Shown: piece by piece, positions 1-11,999 of the stretch
How the letters are laid out: each line of letters starts with the position of its first letter
Position numbering within the stretch: the stretch's first letter is position 1
Source: Gymnothorax reevesii
Taxonomy: Eukaryota; Chordata; Actinopteri; Anguilliformes; Muraenidae
Assembly (NCBI GenBank): GCA_029721435.1
Contig: CM056583.1
Coordinates: forward strand, 76,139,120 to 76,203,119
Direction of reading: 5' to 3'
Length of the DNA stretch: 64,000 nt
Made by a program: the position numbers and the translations under genes
The notes under the pieces: model-generated
Told to the model about the DNA's origin: nothing
Database searches by the model: none
Seen by the model: only the letters and a program-made list of their open reading frames with translations

Positions 1-1200
1 GCTTCAAAAAAGCTGATAGCAATACATTTTAAAAACAGCTTGAGCACAAACCGATAAATGTGTGGCAAGCATGTGGAGACAAACAGTTAAGTTTGCCTAA
101 CCACAATCCGATAAATTTACTGGAAATATATAAAACCCAGCGGTAAAAAATCCAGGCCTCAAAAGTAAAAGTCCTCTCCAGTATTTTGTCCAGCTCGCCT
201 GAATTTGCAAGGTAGTGCAATTCTTCAGCCCTCAGCCAGCCAATAAAAACAATCACGCAGTTGAATTCAGAGGTGGAGGAAAAACATGGCTGGACCTTTA
301 CTCTCTGACCACTGGATTTTCTACGTCTGCTAAAACCCGATGTCAAACTGCATACCCAACTTTGTGAGTTAATACCATGCCAAGATCCAACACATGTGAA
401 TAGGTTTACATTATATATGAAATATGGAGGCTCCCTGAAATATAAACAGATTCTCTATTGTATAAACAGTCTCATGTTAGATTGTCACAGTTCCCTTACT
501 TGAAATATTCCATGCAAAAAGGCTGCAATAATGTCCAGTATACTGTGTATAAATTAATTGAGGTGTGTACCATAATTCATAGTCTGGCTTTGAGAAGAAA
601 GACCAACATTTCATAACTTTTCATGAGTGGGCACTGCAGTGAAAGTGATTTGTCAATATATGGCTTGGGGTAGAATGCAAAGCTTTGAAAATCAGCACAT
701 TGAGACTGATATCTCCCATAGTCAGTACAGTATGTTCTAATCTGATTAACCTTCTCCATGCCTCTGCGAATCCGTTTTTGTCAGAGGTAACCGAGTAAAA
801 GAGTATCATTTTTTTGGTTTTTGGTGGGCAATTATGTTTTTCATGTTGGTGATATGTATAAGTCTTGAATAACTCTTTACCTTCCATAAATGAAGAAATT
901 GTTTAACCAACTGCATTTAGTGTTTACCCGTGTCATCTTTGTTATACAGCATGTTAAAATTATCTGGACGAACAAAAACACTTAAATTCGAGAAGTAAAA
1001 ACGGAAGAAATCGAGGAGGGGGAGAACACTTCATCAGCACTGTATCATAAAATAGAATTACACTGGAGCATTGATTATACAAACATACTACTGCAAAGAG
1101 GACTGATGGTGATCATAATGCCGACAGTTTTTTCAGTGTCTGAGCTCATGGGCTACAGAAGGGCCAAAGTTTGCAGTGTAATTTTCCTCTCTTGACCAGC
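1..1200. other. Unassigned AT-rich DNA
   Basis: No gene, RNA or repeat family recognised. Short open frames here are not protein-like. Confidence 0.5.
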
Positions 1201-1214
1201 AAATACAGTAGAAA

Positions 1215-1590
1215 CACGTGGGCGAGTCACATTATAATGACCACCAGCTAATATCCAGAGTAACCGCTATGTGCAGCACAGACAGCTGCTGAATGGGCAG
1301 GGAGAGTCTCAGCAAGGTGCTGGAAGGTTGTCACAGGTATCTGGAGCCATGCTGACTGCAAAGCATCTGTCCGCTGCTGGAGGGTGCGTGGTGGAGGATC
1401 CATTGATCGAACATGACGATCGTGGTCCCGCAGATGCTTGACTGGGTTCAAGTCTGTAGAATTAGGGGGTGAGGGAAGTACTTGGAAATCTTGGTTGTGC
1501 TTTTTCAACTACCGTCAGACATTTCTAGCCGTGTGACACGTCGCATTGTCTTGCTGGAAGAGCCCATCTGCCCCAGGGAAGACAATCATG
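1215..1590 (-). pseudogene. Tc1-like transposase C-terminal relic
   Basis: On the - strand the sequence encodes a stretch like GADGLFQQDNATCHTA, the second catalytic Asp region of Tc1-like DDE transposases. It is followed, after frame damage, by PPNSTDLNPVKHL (family form SPDLNPIEHLW), QIPVTTFQHLAETLP and the end of the protein. The sequence ATTATAATGACCACC at about 1232-1246 resembles a Tc1-type terminal repeat of fish. The N-terminal DNA-binding domain is missing, so this is a dead fragment. Confidence 0.8.
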
Positions 1591-1599
1591 TCGTCTCAT

Positions 1600-2585
1600 G
1601 CTTAATTGTGCTTGTGCTTTACTTTCGCTTTATATTTCCAGCTTTCAGTTCAGCCGTCTGACAATCCACTCCCAGTCTGCATTCCAGTGATGTTGCGTGA
1701 CTGCCTTCAGCATGCCTGCATCTCGTCGTCCAATCACGTTTCCTCTTTCGGTTTCGGCTTTGGTATTTCATTCATTGCTTCCACCTGTGTTTAATTCTGG
1801 GTCTCGCGAAACTCTAAGTGAATGCGCTCTCTGATAGGATATTACTAACCCGTACAAACCAGCACTTATTTGAGGGGGATTGCAAATATTTTGTTGCGTA
1901 GTATTAACCTCAATTAACTCATTAGAGAGTGTGTGCGATTCTGGCTTTTGTACATTCAGCCTGAGCTGTCTCTGATTAACTGATTTTTAAAACTATGCTT
2001 TCCTTTGCTTTTCTTGTGGTGCGTTTTACTTGTCACATTTAGATTATCTTAATCTAAACTGTCTAAGCTGGATTGATGGTCTCAGCGTCTTGTCTCGAGT
2101 CATTGTTGTTAACCGGGTTTTTGTGTAATTGTTTATTAATCCCATATGTTTCTGTTTCAGTCCGAGATTGCATTTCGAGTCCCCGCCTCCTCTTGTGACT
2201 ATTTATGTGGCTGTATTGGGAGCGGATGTCAGACCGATCCTCCGTATTGACTCTGCTCTACATGGTGAAGTCTTAGCTCCTCGTGCCTTCCGAGTTTCTC
2301 CCATGTATGATTCCCGAGTCTTGTTTTTTGCTGCGCTCTTGTCTTGTCTGCCCCGTGTTTAGGTCTCCCAGTGTGTCCGTCAGTTTTGTTAGGTTCAGTT
2401 TTTGTTTTCTTAGTTTATCCACTCTTGGAGTGAGTACTTTAGTTTTCCCATTTGTTCAGTGCTTGTGCACAGTGTTTTGTTTCTGGCGTGCCTGCCATTT
2501 TTCCCTTGGTGTTTTGTGTTTAATAAACACTTCTGCATCCTGCACCTGGTGTTTTCTGGTCCTCTTCTTACAATTCTATTGCTAA
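1600..2585 (+). repeat. LTR-like / retroelement-end repeat
   Basis: A T-rich, pyrimidine-rich block without coding potential, ending in GTTTAATAAACACTTCTGC and a GCACCTGG motif. AATAAA followed about 20 bases later by a GCACCTG box near a 3' end is common in fish LTR-type repeats, and the same layout recurs in inverse orientation at 18.7 kb. No paired LTR or internal pol domain was found, so this is a tentative solo or partial element. Confidence 0.35.
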
Positions 2586-2589
2586 TTCA

Positions 2590-3430
2590 ACATACAGTAA
2601 AAAGTAGACATGCTAGCAAATAGGTATAGAAATCATGAGTTTGCAGCAAGGTTATTCTTTGTAAGGACTATGAAAAAAGACATCCATCTGGAGTTACTGA
2701 AGTGAATGATTTTTAAGGTGTGTAGAACACCTGTAGGACACCTTTAAATGAGTCAGTCAGAGGTATATGAGTCAGTGTTCTTGCATACTCTGCAGTACAA
2801 TGAATGATGAATTACCTGAACAAAACAAACTGATGGCATGAGGAAGGCCACACAGGGACAACTTAATGTGAGAAAAGGGATATCGAGGCTCCAGTGACAG
2901 TTCTATCATAACTGGTTATCATACAAAATACATTTCAGCAAAACAGCAGCTTTCATGATATGAATATTTCAATCAAAGGATAGGAGCATGCTTGGCACTT
3001 GGGTCAAACGGGCGGTGAAATGCTTAGGCACTCTAAGGGAACACACCCTCCCCTGAAACCCCCATCCCCTTCACCACGAGCTCTGGTTATGGTACTTTCT
3101 AGGAATTATCGGAATGTTAAAACAATATACAGAATATTCTATGTTCAGAATAAAAATGCAGTGCACTGCAAAAAAGTAAAACATTTTACCAAGCATTTTC
3201 ATTTTGTATTAAGAGTTAACATATTTCTATGACCCTTTCCTCCAGATAACAAAAATTCTGCCTCTTATGTGAAATGATGATTCATTCCCAAATTTTTCCA
3301 TAGGGTAAGAAAATTTCACTTGTCAAGCACTTAAAATAAACTAATATTTCAAACTTGAGAGAGACAAAAAAAAACAAAAAAACAGAGTTTAAGTCACATA
3401 ATAAGATGAACTTACTTCGAAAGACAAAAC
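2590..3430. other. Unassigned DNA
   Basis: Nothing recognised apart from an A-rich stretch near 3365-3385. Confidence 0.4.
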
Positions 3431-3431
3431 T

Positions 3432-3515
3432 TTCTCGCAGTGTGGGTAGCACTGACACCTCACATCAGGTAAGTTGTAGGTTTGAACCTGACCTGGGGCT
3501 TTTGTGTATACATAC
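3432..3515 (+). repeat. tRNA-derived SINE (family A), head fragment
   Basis: GTGGGTAGCACTGACACCTC followed by GGTTTGAACCTGACC (B-box-like) matches the tRNA-related head of the SINE seen complete at 21.4 kb. The matching tail lies at 3960-4100, so the element appears split by the TG-bounded repeat between them. Confidence 0.55.
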
Positions 3516-3519
3516 AATA

Positions 3520-3957
3520 ATCAGCATGCGTGTGCAGAGTGTATATGTGTGTGTATGTGTTCTTGTACTTGCTACGTACTGAGGATCGGCATGAGTTTTT
3601 AACCAAAAAAGTGAAGTCTTTTTTGGGAAGTGTGGATATTTTGGCCAGTCCTCACAACTACAAAAGCAAATTGTGACTTATTAGTTGGTTAGGGGTAAGG
3701 TTAGAATTGGGGATAGGTTAAGGTTAGGGTAAGGGTTTGGGGGTAAGGTTAGAATTAGGGGTAGGTGCAGGTTAGGGTAAGGGTTTGGATTAGGCATACA
3801 TTGCTTATTGTTGAGATTAGGGAAAGGCTGTAGAGACTCAGGTAGAATGAATGGAAGAAAATGTAATGTCCTCACAAAGACATAAGTACAAGGATGTGTG
3901 CGTGTGTGTGTGTGTGTGTATGTTTGTGTGTGTGTGTGTGTATATACTGTATGCTCT
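3520..3957 (+). repeat. TG-bounded, TTAGGG-like dispersed repeat
   Basis: Starts and ends in TG microsatellites (about 3540-3560 and 3895-3945). The core has many GGTTAGGGTAAGG-like degenerate telomere-like repeats, then GGATTAGGCATA, a GAATGGAAG box and ATGTCCTCACAAAG directly before the terminal TG tract. The same order of boxes occurs in the two copies at 29.2-29.76 kb, so this is a family and not simple-sequence drift. Confidence 0.7.
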
Positions 3958-4100
3958 ATAATTCCTGTGATGAATTAACACACTTTCCAAGGTGTTCTCC
4001 TGCCTCTCACCCATGCTGGGATTGGCTGCAGCTTTACCGTAACCCTGGCCAAGAATAAGTTTAGTTAGATAATGAATTGACAGACAGATAAAAATCTCCA
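3958..4100 (+). repeat. tRNA-derived SINE (family A), tail fragment
   Basis: TCCTGTGATGAATTAACAC, then CTCCTGCCTCTCACCC, TGCTGGGATTGGCTGCAGC and AGTTAGATAATGAATTGACA: the body and tail of the common fish SINE-like repeat. Same strand as the head at 3432. Confidence 0.6.
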
Positions 4101-4109
4101 ACACTGGCG

Positions 4110-7100
4110 TTCAGTATGTTCACATATGGAACGAGGAAATGTGTTGAACTGAATAATTTATTACTCTGCTGACTAAGATAACAAAAATAAAAGCACTCAA
4201 ACTTCAGCTCTCAAACTCAGCCAGGCCCTTTTAACTGGTCCTCGACAGATATATTTCAGCCTTTGAATTCCTCACAGCAATGGAAACTGTAACTGGATGA
4301 TAGACAGGCAAACTTGCCCGGTCAGAAAAAAAATTTCTAGAACCCCTCAAGTAAAATATTGCCCTTGGTTTCCATAAGTCATATCGGGCAGTGATTTCTT
4401 TTCTATGAATAAATCTAAACCTTGCCACGAATGTCTTACAAGACAGTTGGCACCATAATTATATCTGTGACCTTATGCCAAGAAACTTAAAATTAACTGT
4501 CAATACAAATATCACTATTCTGCCTGACGCCCTTAGTCAGGGATTATAATTCTCCTGTACAGACCTCCTGATTTTAATGAATTTTAATGAAACAACTGTC
4601 ACAACTATGGATCCTTGACAAATTGGAAGTGTAAGAGAGATCATCTCACCCAAAAGCCTCAAAACGCTTCTGAAATCTCAACTGGACTGCAGAATCTGAA
4701 ATGCAGTTATACACGAGTGTTAGCAAAAATAAAGATCTATAAAGTTAGGAAAGGTTATTAGTGGAACAAAAATAGAGCGCTATACAATGGAGAGATATAC
4801 AACAGATGTCACAGTTGTTTTTTGCAGTCGTTTTTTGTGTTTTGGTTGACATCATTTTTGACACAGCCTCAAAAATAATTTGCTTCAACTCAGACTCCAA
4901 CAATTTGGTCTCTTTGGAACTCTGTTCTTACCCTCATATTGCGTTGGTGACATAACCAGCAAAATTTTTCATGTGAAGCCTCTTAAGCAGACACGTGCTG
5001 CTTAAAATTGATAGGAATTATCCCTGTTGATGCTTTTGTAATTGTAGTTCTGAGACTTCAAAGTAAAAGCCATTTTTCAGGGGTGTGTTTGATGTATCGA
5101 CCACCCCCTGCATGCACTGAGATTTTAGAGGAGAGTTATAATGCAAATGCAAAACTGGAAAAATCATTCAGTAGCCACAAATTACAATATTGATCATTAA
5201 AGATCCTTAATTATTAATATAGTGCATTACCAAGTTTCGTCAAAAGAAATGTAGCTTACAATGGGCAGATGATAAATCATGAATGTTTCAGTTTATACAG
5301 TTTGTTTGTGGAGCATTTGAAGTTTTACCATTAATAAAAGCTTTAATGTAACATTTATTACATTTCTGGCACCTGGTATCTATTTTTGCGACCATAATAA
5401 GCTAAGAACACAATTAAAAGGCTTCAAAATCAAAATTTTTTTGTTGTTTTCAATAAACAAAGGAACTTTCATCAAGGAGGAATTCCTTATAGAATACTCA
5501 AACATGAACATATAATTTACTGAAGTTCGTATGCTAGCCTTGTTAGCTGCCCCACTCATGTTCAACATAGGCCTTTCCTAACAGGGGAAAGAATGAAGGA
5601 TCCTTGAGTGGAAACAGCCGATATAAACCCTGTAAATTTTTGGGTTAGGAGAAACTGGCTAATCCACGGCCTAATAAAAATGGTCTTCAAAACGAAGAAT
5701 ATTCTTTGCCTGAAGATTTCTCATCCAGAAGCACGCTCAGACATGCACACTCACAGAAAGCACCATGTAGAACCTGATATTTGTTCACCTCTTTTGCCAG
5801 AGGGAAATAATTTTGTGACGTTGTTGAAACATGTCATGCCGAATAGTACATGCTGAAGCCACATATGAAACCATAGAGGCGCTTAATTTTCTTGTTGCCA
5901 TTGGACTGAATGCATGCAGTAGCATGATTTTTTTATTGGTACAAATAAACATATAGTATATTTTTTCCCATAAATTAATAAAAACTTGCGTAATACAGCT
6001 ATATCATTCCTGTTTGATATTACACACATAGGAAGGATAGGGGAACAGATTGCAATCTATTCGTTCATGCTCGTCAAACGACTTATCGTGACTTTCAAGA
6101 TGGAGGCGACTGGAAACAACATCAAGGTACTATTTGCATAAATAGTTTTTTTTAATAAACTACCGGTGCATTTGAAAGTTCTCAGTGCCTCGTTTTAAAT
6201 GTGAGGGCCCTCGGAATTCTACCGATGAAGTGTGGAGCTACTTTGAGCCTTGTTAATGATGAAAAAAATTGCGATTTCTTTGCATGGCAACGCGATGCCT
6301 GATTCACAACCATTGTAAGCCTGTTGGGAGCTTCGACTAAAAATCCATTTATTTTGAAAAGTTGCGTGCGTACGGAGGTGGGGTATTCGACAGAAGTTAG
6401 TACTCATTATCATGTTTCAATACACCCCAAGTCAATTTCACGCCGGAATGGCACCTGGCCAATCCCCTTAAGGGGCACTGTGGTGTATATAAACTTTCTA
6501 CTGAAAAAAATCACATAGGGGCTCCTGACATTTTCCATGTACCCAGACAGACAATCCACCATTCTTAATCACAAAACCTGCTGTATCTATATTTTGCTGT
6601 TAAATCAACTCTCAATTTCATGGGAAGTATTACAGCAATACTTCACAATATTTTACTAAAGCCCTTTTTTTGGAAAGACAGAAAATGTCTTGAGCCACAT
6701 GTCTGATTTTATGGCCTGAGTGCAGTGCAATAATACCCTTTGATTCTGAAGGGCCAGGCATGCTGTGACAGTTAAATACTTGTATAAACCCACAAGCTGA
6801 CCAGTGGTGACTCATTGGCATTTATTCGTCATTTCATGTGAAGCATCAGCGATGCTATGCAGTGCTTATTTGTTTCTGACTGAAAGGCTGTCCGCATTTC
6901 AGTTAGGTTTCATCATAAATTTAGTTTGTATTTTTTTTTTTATTTCATAGGGTTCAAAGTAAGTTGAGGCATTTCATTTCATTGTGAGCCACTAATTGAA
7001 CTTAATTTGTCCAAATCAAGGACTTTAAGTAATAATCATGAAAAAATAGATGGTTGAGCCATTCTTTTTATGTGATAGGATTTTGCACAACAAAATGTAA

Positions 7101-8850
7101 TGGTTAATTCTGTTTTAACAAACATTAGACACAATGCGAGCATAGCAATGTGGGCTACTTCAGGGATTTTATCATACATTAAAAGCCTCACGCCCCATTC
7201 TAAATTTGAAAAGGGAGGGTTGGGTTTTAAAATGGAAGAATCAATAAAGCCTAAAGTGGTAGGCCATTATTTTAACAAGCAAAAAAGTCTCACAAAAAGG
7301 TCTTACTACCAGTCATCAAGCAAGATGGCTCAGCAAGTCTTTGGTGATTTTTACATTGCAAGCCCTCCAAATTAAGTCCAAATGAATTCCTCAAAGAGTA
7401 TAAGAAGTACGAAGAAAACTTCTGGAAAAAGATCTGGCCTCGCATTTCTGTTGCATTCATAAAGCACAAATACTCTCCCAAGTGATAGTGGGATCTAATT
7501 GATCACTGGCTGCACCAATTCCTAAAAACTATCTTCATCATTACATTTACCTAGTGCAATTATTAATTCGTAAAAAGTACCACTTCTGAACACAGATAAT
7601 CCATTTTACCATCCAGATCACTAGAATGAGAAGAATGTTTTAAATGACAGAAATGCGAAGTCAATGAAATCCCTCAGAATTAGCGCAAGGAAAAATAAAA
7701 CGAATCATCGGCCTACGCCACAAAATGCGCGACTGCGATCATACAATGAACAATTTGGAGATATGTGATGTTAAACATACACTAGGAAAAAGCCAAGTGG
7801 AGAATAATAAAATTACAGACTGTTGTATATTATGACAAACCTTCAATGACTGGTTCACTTCATAAAGTGCTAGGTAAGCATACTTTTCGAAACTGATTTC
7901 TTGCAACAAATATGACTCAACATTATTATTCTTAACAATTCTAAACCTCAGTTTAAGCACTGAACTATTTAAATAAATGACAGGCTGAATTTTAGGGCCC
8001 ATTTATTTTAATCTACATATGCTCTTCTTGGGAATATTATGCCAGATGTTATGGGAATGAATTTTTATTACTCTGTAGAGATACAAACTCGCATATTCCT
8101 GTTGAATCTAAATGAGCACATTCATCTGTATCACTGATATTAATGCAAATGGTTCACATGCATTTCTACAGTTCAGGGTAAAAACTGAAATTTTGAATAT
8201 TGAATGGCAAAAGACTTGATGAGGCTTCTACTGCGGAAACTTCTATCACGAAACGTCAAAAACTTAATCCTGGAATGGTGGTAATATTCTGCATTGCGAT
8301 CTATATTTTGAAACATAACATACAGCATGATGGACACTCTTTTACTACGATGAAATACAGCCTGGGTTTGACCATTTGTCAGCCAAGATGACACCCCTGG
8401 GAAGAAAAGAATCTCTGGACTGTATGAGATCATTAATTCAATTTTTCACTGCTGTTTGGTTTGTCAATAGAGACATTACATTCTTCAGAGAAACAAGAGG
8501 CTCATGGGGCCTGCATCGCACTCCTGGCTTGACATCACAAGAATTCCTTTCCGTCAACTATATGACATGCTGACGTAGTTATGGTATCCTCTATAGCAAG
8601 TACTGCAGGGATGTTAAACCCAAAACAATCAGTTGTTGCAGTAAATGCACTATTAACTTAAGTCAAAGTCACAGTACTAAAAGAAAATGTGGGTTAATGC
8701 GTCAGTCTTGATAATTTATTTCCAAATGGATTGTTAATCTGTGCATTCAAAAAATACCAGCATTTCAACTTCATGTGGACCAAGAATTAGAACACTTCTA
8801 GCGAGTTTGATCCAAATCTACTTCACCAACTTCAGATGTAGAAAACGTGT
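4110..8850. other. Unassigned intergenic DNA
   Basis: AT-rich DNA of nearly 5 kb with only short, non-homologous open frames. No transposase, RT, SINE head or RNA gene was recognised. Confidence 0.45.
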
Positions 8851-8859
8851 CAAACATTC

Positions 8860-9345
8860 AGACACCAGAGCAACTACTCCGGTTCAAAACTGACTCAATA
8901 TACAGCAACACTAGGGTTTATAGGTGCACATTTAAACCAAATTGGATCCAAATATACCCAGTTGCAAGAAGTTGAAATCTGTCAGCCAGTCAGTGGCTAA
9001 GGAAGCCATATTGGATCCCAAATTGACCTGAAAATAACAAAACTTTGTCAGGGTTCTGAGACAGCCATTTGCACCAAATGTAATCAAAATCTGGCCATTT
9101 GAATTGAAGGCGAAGTGAAAAATGCTACAGCCAATCAAGTACTAGGGCAGCCATTTGGATTTCGAATTAAGCCAAAAAGTATAGCAACACTTGGACAAGA
9201 CAATGAGACAAACGTGCGTCTAATCTGAACCAAATGTGACCAGTGGAACTTGGGAAATTGAAAATTCATCAGCTAAAGAGAGACCAGGTGGCCATATTGG
9301 ACTTTGAATCAAGCTAATGAAAAACAACGGTTAGTCAGGGCCAGA
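8860..9345 (+). repeat. Degenerate tandem repeat, unit about 130-147 bp
   Basis: About four diverged copies in tandem. Anchor boxes are GGTTCAAAACTGACTC (8881), GCCATATTGGATCCCAAATT (9005), GCCATTTGGATTTCGAATTA (9150) and GCCATATTGGACTTTGAATC (9291), each followed by an AGC/ACC-AAAA stretch and, in two units, ATAGCAACACT. Between anchors, further shared boxes (CCAAATGTAATC, CCAAATGTGACC) keep the register. It has no coding potential. Confidence 0.6.
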
Positions 9346-9559
9346 AGACAAATAAATACAAATGGAAATTTGTTTCCAAAAAATTTGATTGCATCACTAT
9401 ATCTGGGTTTACAGTGTGGCCAAAGGGTTTAGTCCTGCACCTGAAGTGGAGATTGTCCAAAGGAGTGGACAATTTGAACACTACCACTTAATAATAGATT
9501 TTAAGTCGTGTGCCTCTTAAGCTTTTTTTAACTATATCATATTCACTCAATCCAAAAAA

Positions 9560-9900
9560 AAAAAAAAGCTTGTTAGCCCGCTTGGCTGACAGACCCAATC
9601 GGGCTTATGCTGTGCTTAGGGTCATTAGTGGTTGTCTGTCGTGCGTCCGTGCGTGTCTGCATGCGTCCACAATTGTAGTTTCAGCGCGATAGAGCTTTCA
9701 GCTTTCTATGGATCCTTTTCATATTTTATATGCATTTATATGGGCCCAAGATCTAGCCCAAGTTCGATTTTGGGCATGCTGCGATTCTCAGTTTGGCCAC
9801 CAGTCGGCTTTTTCTGCAAAATTTTAAACAGCTCTTGCCCTCTTATTCTATGAGCCAAGATGCTCAAATTTTTACTGTAGGTTGTTCTGCCAAGGGTTCA
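9560..9900 (+). repeat. Hairpin-headed dispersed repeat, copy 1
   Basis: Begins with AGCCCG...CGGGCT inverted arms, then GGGCTTATGCTGTGCTTAGG, TTAGTGGTTGTCTGTCGTGC and a GTCCGTGCGTG run. Downstream boxes TTTTCATATTTTATATG and TCTGCAAAATTTTAAACAGC also recur in or next to copy 2. No open reading frame of note. Confidence 0.6.
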
Positions 9901-9999
9901 TCATATATGTAATGGGTTTTTGATTTGACCTAAATTTAAAGGTTATGTAGGTCAAAGGTCATAAAATGCACAGATTTTATTTCACTGCAATAGTGCCTT

Positions 10000-10330
10000 C
10001 ACTTTTCACTTTTTCTGCAAAACTTCAAACAGCTCTAACTCCCTTATTCTACAAACTCATTTTTTTTAGCCTACTGGGCCAAAAGGCCCAAGGGGCTTAT
10101 TCTATGCTCGAGGCCTTTAGTGGTGGTCTGTCATGCGTCCGTGCGTGCGTGCATAAACTTTTGGCTTGTCTGCCCTCTAGCGTCTTCACTTTTTCACCGA
10201 TCATTTTCATATTTCATATGAGTATATAGGGACATAAAGTCTAAACCAAATTTGATTTTGAGCCCAATTAGACCAATACTTTGGCCAATAGGGGGCGTTG
10301 CATTTTGGCCACATTTGGCCAAGCAGGCAC
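10000..10330 (+). repeat. Hairpin-headed dispersed repeat, copy 2
   Basis: GGGCCAAAAGGCCC hairpin at about 10077-10090, then GGGCTTATTCTATGCTCGAG, TTAGTGGTGGTCTGTCATGC, GTCCGTGCGTGCGTGC and TTTTCATATTTCATATG. This is the box order of copy 1, about 500 bp upstream and in the same orientation. Confidence 0.6.
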
Positions 10331-10439
10331 AGTGGTTTTGCCACTATTTTATTGTATTGTTCTGTTGGCAGAGCTGATAATAGTTCGGAAATATATACAT
10401 AGAAATAGCACATAAGTCCTGATTTTTTTTTTTTTTAAT

Positions 10440-11990
10440 CCTTTGAATATATGCACTGATTATTTTTCATGATGATGCAATAGCCATATTTTGAGTTTTA
10501 AAATCAACTGCAAGATTGCTTCCTCATGCACTGGTAACATTGTGGTCAACCAGAATTGGCTGTTACTACCAACAGCATATCCTAATTAACGCAATTGCAT
10601 TTCCTATAATATTGGATCACTTTGTGTTATAAATCAAAAGGTAGCTGAAAATCTGCTCTTTCTGCTTTCCGATGATATCAAAAAATGGAAACTTTCAGCT
10701 ATTGTCGGAAAAGTCCAGCTCCTCAGAGCACATGATGTCATTTCTAGTAAAATCTTTTGGTCATGATCACTCGTGCACAGCAAAGGTTTGTGCATTGCGG
10801 CCCATTTCGTTTTTGTATATCATCACTCGAAAAACATTTTTCGAAATGATGGAAAGTGACACTAAAATGGTATCTGCTATGGTTCTGAGGAAGAGTTGGA
10901 CCTAAATAGTTGCCCAGAAGAGTTTTCTGGTTGAAATTCTTCAGAATGGAGTGATATTTTGTCCGATCACCAGCCCACAAAATTGAAAATTAAAATTTTT
11001 AATGTTTGTTTGGTAGTGTTTTTCCGAAGCTATTTTGTAGTTGGTCCTCAAGTAGGCCAGATGGTAAAGAATTGATAATATGTACTTGAAAGAGGTGTTA
11101 CTACATACAGCAGGTCAATGAATTTCGATGCTTTTCGCCTTTTCGCACTTACGGTTTCATGTCAAATATCACTTACACAACAACACTTCACAATTCTTAA
11201 CACATGTAGCTTCCAAAAGCTATAAAATAGGAAATATTACATTGTGAATGCACTGCATACATTATGTAGCAAGGGTCACAGATAATTAGGGATTCTACTT
11301 CATGAAAATAGAAATCAGGCCATTCTTGAAGGGTAAAATGTATTTATTTATTCTATTTATTTATTTATCCTTTATTTAGCCAGGAAGGTCCCATTGAGAT
11401 ACAAGGTCTCTTCTTCCAGGGAGTCCTGGTCAAGATAGCGGGATAAATTTTTATAAAAACATTCATAATGACTTCCTTACTTTGCTCTGGTATTACCGAT
11501 AAAATACAGAATATCTCCATTCTCAACCCTATCTACTCCCCCCAATAAAACAACCCTAAAAACAATAATATTGATGATTGGTATTGTAATATGGTACCAA
11601 TTTTCATCATATTTTACCTTTATTGTGGGATTTTTTTTTTATTATTGTGAACATTGAATGCTCTGGGAACAATGGTGATTTTTATCAAGAAAAGACATTT
11701 TCCTCAATGATGAGAATGGCCTCATTGTATTAAGGTTGATTCCTAGTGTTCAGTAACTCGATGGATAAAATGCATCTTCAACTAACTGAAAAACCTAGTA
11801 ATGCCAAAAACCTTCAAAAACAGTGTTGATCACTAGCACTTCTTTTGAATGTGTTGGTGATTACTATAATTTCTAATTCATGTTTTACTGGAAACATATG
11901 TAAACACAGTGAGATACAGCACAAAGGGCAAAATTATAGGATTGGAGATACTGTACTTTATTGAAGACTGTGGGGTAATTTGTCCTCTAC
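10440..11990. other. Unassigned DNA with one LINE-tail-like repeat
   Basis: Mostly nothing recognisable. At 11342-11450 the segment TTTATTTAGCCAGGAAGGTC, then CCATTGAGATACAAGGTCTC and GGGAGTCCTGG, is a very common fish dispersed repeat of LINE-tail type. Confidence 0.5.
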
Positions 11991-11999
11991 ACTCACAGT

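Noticed and set aside
3680..3790. Interstitial telomere from chromosome fusion (TTAGGG-like repeats)
   Set aside because: The repeats are degenerate and part of a dispersed family with fixed flanking boxes, also present at 29 kb, so fusion is not needed.
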